64,000 bases of DNA, from the NCBI RefSeq assembly GCF_009857505.1, contig NZ_WWCP01000003.1:156169-220168 (forward strand). The letters are read 5' to 3'. Of this stretch, positions 60,766-64,000 are shown piece by piece. The translations under genes were made by a program, and so were the position numbers. The notes beneath the pieces are model-generated. The model was not told the DNA's origin. It made no database searches and saw only the letters and a program-made list of their open reading frames with translations. Source of the stretch: Duganella lactea. GTDB taxonomy: Bacteria; Pseudomonadota; Gammaproteobacteria; Burkholderiales; Burkholderiaceae_D. Within the stretch, counting starts at the first letter, position 1, and every line of letters starts with the position of its first letter.

Positions 60766-63065
60766 AGCTTTTCCAGCTTGGCGATGCTCAGGTCCAGCAC
60801 CTTCATGCCGGCGGCGCCGAAGTTGATCTGAGCCCGGGCGTTATTGCCGCTCCCCTCGATATTGACAATCACGCCCTCGCCAAACTTGGCGTGGGCGACC
60901 GACTGGCCGAGACGCCAGCCGGCGCCGGCGCCAATGGCTTTGTTGGCGATCATCTTTTGCGCCAGCGCGTTGTCCGAGCCGACCAGCGGCGCCTCGTCCC
61001 AGGCCGACTTCCTGGCGCCGAACCAGTTCGGCTGGACTTTCGGCGTCAGCCACTTCAGCGCGTCTTCCGGCAACTCATCAAAGAAGCGTGATTTCATGTT
61101 GTAGCGGGTCTGGCCGTGCAGCATGCGGGTCTGCGCGAAGCTCAGGTACAGGCGCTGACGGGCGCGGGTGATCGCCACGTACATCAGGCGGCGCTCCTCT
61201 TCTACACCGTCGTGCTCGCGCGAACTGCTCTCGTGCGGGAACAAGCCCTCTTCCAGACCGGTGATGAAGACGTTGTTGAACTCCAGCCCCTTGGCCGAGT
61301 GCACCGTCATCATCTGCACCGCTTCCTGGCCGATGGTGGCCTGGTTGTCGCCGGCCTCCAGCGAGGCGTGCGACAGGAAGGCCGACAGCGGCGACATCAC
61401 GGCGGACAATGGCGCGTCGGCGTCGAGAATCTCGAAGCCATCCTCGTTGATCACCGCCGCGCCGGACGCCGCCTGCGCCTGCGGCCCCAGGTGCGCCGGC
61501 GCGCCCTGGCCGTAGCCCTCTTCCGACACGAACTGCGTGGCGGCGCTGACCATCTGCTCCAGATTCTCGATGCGGTCGGCGCCTTCCTTCTCGGTGGCGT
61601 AGTGGGTCAGCAGCGTCGATTGCTCCAGCACCACGCGCACCAGTTCCGGCAAGGCCATCTGCTGCGTTTCAAAGCGCGTGCCCTCGATCAGCTTGACGAA
61701 GCCGCCCAGCAAGGTGCCGGCCTTACCGGTGACGTGCGGCACCGCCGCGTACAGCGAAATGCGGTACTGGTCGGCGGCCGCCTGTAAAGTCTCGATCGAA
61801 CGCACGCCGATCCCGCGCGCCGGGAAGTTGACCACGCGCAGGAAAGCCGAATCGTTATGCGGGTTGTCCATCAGTTGCAGATAGGCGATGGCGTGCTTGA
61901 CCTCGGCGCGCTGGAAGTAGCGCAGACCGCCGTAGACGTGGTAAGGAATACCGGCCGAGAACAGCGCATGCTCGATCACACGCGACTGCGCGTTGGAGCG
62001 GTACAGCACGGCGATTTCGCTGCGCGAGGCGCCGTCGTGGATCAGGTTCTTGGTCTCTTCGATAATCCACGCGGCTTCCGACAGGTCGGAGTTGGCCTCG
62101 TAGACACGCACCTGCTCGCCGTGACCGGCGTCGGTGCGCAGATTCTTGCCCAAGCGCTTGCTGTTATTGGCGATCAGCACGTTGGCCGCGTCCAGGATGT
62201 GACCGTGCGAGCGGTAGTTCTGCTCCAGCTTGATCAGATTCTTGACGTGGAACTCGCGCTCGAAGGCGCTCATATTGCCGACGTTGGCGCCGCGGAAGGC
62301 ATAGATCGACTGGTCATCGTCGCCGACCGCGAACAGCGCGCTTTGGCTCTGCGTGCCTTGGCCGGAGATCAGTTTCAGCCATTTGTACTGCAGGTCATTG
62401 GTATCCTGGAACTCATCGACCAGGATGTGCTGGAAGCGCTGCTGGTAATGTTCGCGCAGCGGCTGGTTGCGGCTCAGCAGTTCATAGGTGCGCAGCAGCA
62501 GCTCGGCGAAATCGACCACGCCTTCGCGCTGGCATTGGTCGTCGTAGAGCTGGTACAGCTCCACCTTCTTGCGTTCATCCGCGTTGTACGGATCGATCTT
62601 GTCGGCGCGCAGGCCGGAATCTTTCGCGTTGTTGATGAAGTAGATGATGTCCTTCGGCGGGAACTTCTCGTCATCCACGTTTTGAGCCTTGAGCAGACGC
62701 TTGATGGCCGACAGCTGGTCCTGCGAATCGAGGATCTGGAAGGTTTGCGGCAGCGCGGCGTCGCGGTGATGGGTGCGCAGCAGGCGGTTGCACAAGCCGT
62801 GGAAGGTGCCGACCCACATGCCGCGCGTGTTAATCGGCAGCATCGCCGACAAGCGGGTCAGCATCTCCTTGGAGGCCTTGTTGGTAAAGGTCACCGCCAG
62901 GATGCCGGAAGGCGACACCTGGCCGGTCTGGATCAGCCAGGCGATACGGGTGGTCAGAACACGGGTTTTACCAGAGCCGGCGCCGGCCAGAATCAGCGCG
63001 CTCTGCGCGGGCAAGGTCACAGCGGCGAGCTGTTCCTCGTTGAGATTGTGAAGAAGATTGTGCAT
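60762..63065 (-). CDS. uvrD: DNA helicase II (UvrD)
   Basis: A 767-residue SF1A helicase acting in nucleotide-excision and mismatch repair. Motifs in order: Walker A AGAGSGKTRVL, TFTNKASKEM, HGLCNRLLR, VDEFQDTN, GDDDQSIYAFRGA, LEQNYRS, VHSAKGLEF and VAITRARQRLYL. The C-terminal tail ends in a Tudor-like RNA-polymerase-binding segment (GQSVAHAKFGEGVIVNIEG). ATG 63065 (MHNLLHNLNEEQ) is preferred; upstream codons lie in an intergenic repeat. Confidence 0.96.
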   Translation of the reverse strand: MHNLLHNLNEEQLAAVTLPAQSALILAGAGSGKTRVLTTRIAWLIQTGQVSPSGILAVTFTNKASKEMLTRLSAMLPINTRGMWVGTFHGLCNRLLRTHHRDAALPQTFQILDSQDQLSAIKRLLKAQNVDDEKFPPKDIIYFINNAKDSGLRADKIDPYNADERKKVELYQLYDDQCQREGVVDFAELLLRTYELLSRNQPLREHYQQRFQHILVDEFQDTNDLQYKWLKLISGQGTQSQSALFAVGDDDQSIYAFRGANVGNMSAFEREFHVKNLIKLEQNYRSHGHILDAANVLIANNSKRLGKNLRTDAGHGEQVRVYEANSDLSEAAWIIEETKNLIHDGASRSEIAVLYRSNAQSRVIEHALFSAGIPYHVYGGLRYFQRAEVKHAIAYLQLMDNPHNDSAFLRVVNFPARGIGVRSIETLQAAADQYRISLYAAVPHVTGKAGTLLGGFVKLIEGTRFETQQMALPELVRVVLEQSTLLTHYATEKEGADRIENLEQMVSAATQFVSEEGYGQGAPAHLGPQAQAASGAAVINEDGFEILDADAPLSAVMSPLSAFLSHASLEAGDNQATIGQEAVQMMTVHSAKGLEFNNVFITGLEEGLFPHESSSREHDGVEEERRLMYVAITRARQRLYLSFAQTRMLHGQTRYNMKSRFFDELPEDALKWLTPKVQPNWFGARKSAWDEAPLVGSDNALAQKMIANKAIGAGAGWRLGQSVAHAKFGEGVIVNIEGSGNNARAQINFGAAGMKVLDLSIAKLEKL

Positions 63066-63081
63066 CCCATGATTATACGTG

Positions 63082-63106
63082 GTCATCCCCGCGCAGGCGG
63101 GGATCC
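63082..63106. repeat. REP-like palindrome before uvrD
   Basis: ATCCCCGC-GCAG-GCGGGGAT inside GTCATCCCCGCGCAGGCGGG is a typical dispersed palindromic repeat of Burkholderiales. It lies 17 bases upstream of the uvrD start, so it is probably in the leader or promoter of that gene. Confidence 0.7.
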
Positions 63107-63136
63107 CTGGGGCGCATGCGTTCCATGTGTACCGGC

Positions 63137-64000
63137 CTAGGCCGTTGGCGCGGGGGTGGCTTTGCCGTTTTGCAAGCTCTCTTGCATCAGCGATTTCAGC
63201 ACGCGCTCCGCTTCGCGCACGGCGTCAGTGTGTTTCAAGCTGAGCTCGCCCATGCGCACATTCAGCTCGCCCATGGGACGGCTGGCCTCGACCATCTTCT
63301 GATTCAGCGCTTTCATCGGCTGATGCTGTTGGTACAGCTCGGCCGTCTTGGCCGACAGCTCGCGCTGATACTCGGCCATCTGTTTTTGCAACGGCGCCAT
63401 TTCCGCTTGCAGAAGCGCCATTTTTTTAGCGAATTCACGCGCTTTTTCAGGCGTGTTGTCAGCGGCAATGTCACGCGCGGCCAGCTCCATGCGGCGGGCG
63501 ACTTTTTGCTGCGCCAGCGCCACTTGCTCCATCTGGCGCTGTTGGACAGCGACATCGCGCTCGGCTTGCTTGCTGAACTGGTTGGCGGCAGTGTTGATCT
63601 GCTCGCCGAGGGCGTTCACGATCTTGCCTTGCGCGTCGATTTTCTTGCCCTGCTCGTTCATCTGCGCGTCGAGGCGGTTGACCGGCGTCCACGCCGCGTC
63701 GATGCGGGCCAGCAAGGAAGGATCGCTGACCAGATAGGTTTTGTCGCCGTCGCGGAACCACAGGAAGTCGCGCTTCAGGCTTTGGCGCAGTTGCGCGACG
63801 TTGCGGATGTCCTGCGTGGTGGCGGACACGGTCATGCTGTCGTTACCGCCCCGCACAATGGCGTAGGCGCTGCGCGGTGCTGGTGCGGCAGCCGGGGTTG
63901 GCGCGGCGGCTGGTGCGGCTGGTGCGGCCGGTGCGGGTGCCGCCGCCGGCGCTGGTGCGGCTGGTGCGGCTGGTGCGGCTGGTGCGGCTGGTGCCGCGGC
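63137..64000 (-). CDS. C-terminal part of a BlaR1/M56-like protein (partial)
   Basis: The frame is open to the right edge of the window; at least 287 residues are present. The region RSAYAIVRGGNDSMTVSAT, then LKRDFLWFRDGDKTYLVSDPSLLARI and a long coiled coil resembles the C-terminal half of BlaR1/M56 metallopeptidase-type sensors in Massilia-like genomes. The N-terminal visible part is an Ala/Pro linker built from tandem AAP units. The peptidase domain, if present, lies outside the window. GTG 63856 is an internal codon, not a start. Confidence 0.6.
   Translation of the reverse strand, partial: AAAPAAPAAPAAPAAPAPAAAPAPAAPAAPAAAPTPAAAPAPRSAYAIVRGGNDSMTVSATTQDIRNVAQLRQSLKRDFLWFRDGDKTYLVSDPSLLARIDAAWTPVNRLDAQMNEQGKKIDAQGKIVNALGEQINTAANQFSKQAERDVAVQQRQMEQVALAQQKVARRMELAARDIAADNTPEKAREFAKKMALLQAEMAPLQKQMAEYQRELSAKTAELYQQHQPMKALNQKMVEASRPMGELNVRMGELSLKHTDAVREAERVLKSLMQESLQNGKATPAPTA
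63909..64000. repeat. GGTGCGGCT tandem repeats coding for Ala-Ala-Pro
   Basis: Nine-base units GGTGCGGCT (minus-strand AGCCGCACC) occur in two blocks within 63909-64000, at least seven exact or near copies, and continue to the window edge. Each unit encodes Ala-Ala-Pro in the BlaR1-like protein. Repeat number may vary by slippage without frameshift. Confidence 0.8.

Noticed and set aside
63909..64000. CRISPR-like repeats
   Set aside because: Units are nine bases, contiguous and in-frame coding (Ala-Ala-Pro), with no spacers or cas genes.

Overview
The window looks like chromosome from a high-GC betaproteobacterium of the Oxalobacteraceae (Massilia/Duganella/Rugamonas type). This is inferred from gene content and order: a Burkholderiales-style aa3 cytochrome oxidase cluster with its small assembly genes, paired pilT and pilU, a Porin_4-type porin, a BPSS1780-type membrane protein, and a TerD/TIGR00266/DUF475 cluster. 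Coding density is very high. Many genes overlap by 1-4 bases or end into a convergent neighbour. I saw no rRNA, tRNA, CRISPR array, insertion sequence or prophage.

Layout. 1-3.7 kb: sugar-acid catabolism (SMP-30 lactonase fragment, 5-dehydro-4-deoxyglucarate dehydratase, alpha-ketoglutaric semialdehyde dehydrogenase) with its FadR-type regulator and a visible operator. 3.8-6.1 kb: HDOD protein and a divergent porin. 6.2-10.2 kb: TerZ-like, TIGR00266, TerD-like and DUF475 genes with a divergent NhaR-like regulator. 10.4-14.5 kb: a three-gene envelope operon (OmpA-family lipoprotein, five-helix membrane protein, exported vWA-like protein). 14.7-18.6 kb: DUF6624 protein, CNNM/HlyC transporter, family-3 solute-binding protein, AI-2E-family exporter. 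18.6-27.5 kb: terminal oxidase genes, with ctaC-ctaD-small-ctaG-DUF2970-ctaE read from one promoter and a second block holding SURF1, an Sco-like protein, ctaA, cyoE and Sco.

27.8-39.4 kb: housekeeping genes (BioC-like methyltransferase, ComF, trmL, DMT exporter, AraC regulator, rfaE2, oxyR, ubiA, DUF883, proC, YggS, pilT, pilU, glutathione peroxidase). 39.5-46.9 kb: GGDEF/EAL protein, glcDEF, SUFU-domain protein, PduO adenosyltransferase. 47-50 kb: isoprenoid operon xseB-ispA-dxs. 50.3-53.2 kb: Rieske oxygenase, DMT transporter, mercaptopyruvate sulfurtransferase. 53.3-54.7 kb: a decayed patch with a DUF488 pseudogene, an unknown 93-residue gene and a ZIP transporter that appears to start at ATC. 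54.7-64 kb: dienelactone hydrolase, polA, thrB, uvrD and the end of a BlaR1/M56-like protein.

Best candidate for a poorly described system: the OmpA / five-helix / vWA-like operon at 10.4-14.5 kb, which lies next to the Ter-domain stress cluster. The sharpest single-site observations are the ATC start of the ZIP gene, the perfect 38-bp-arm palindrome between pilT and pilU, the polA stop codon in a hairpin loop, and the regulator operator lying on the kdgD promoter. All assignments come from reading the sequence; no database search was run.
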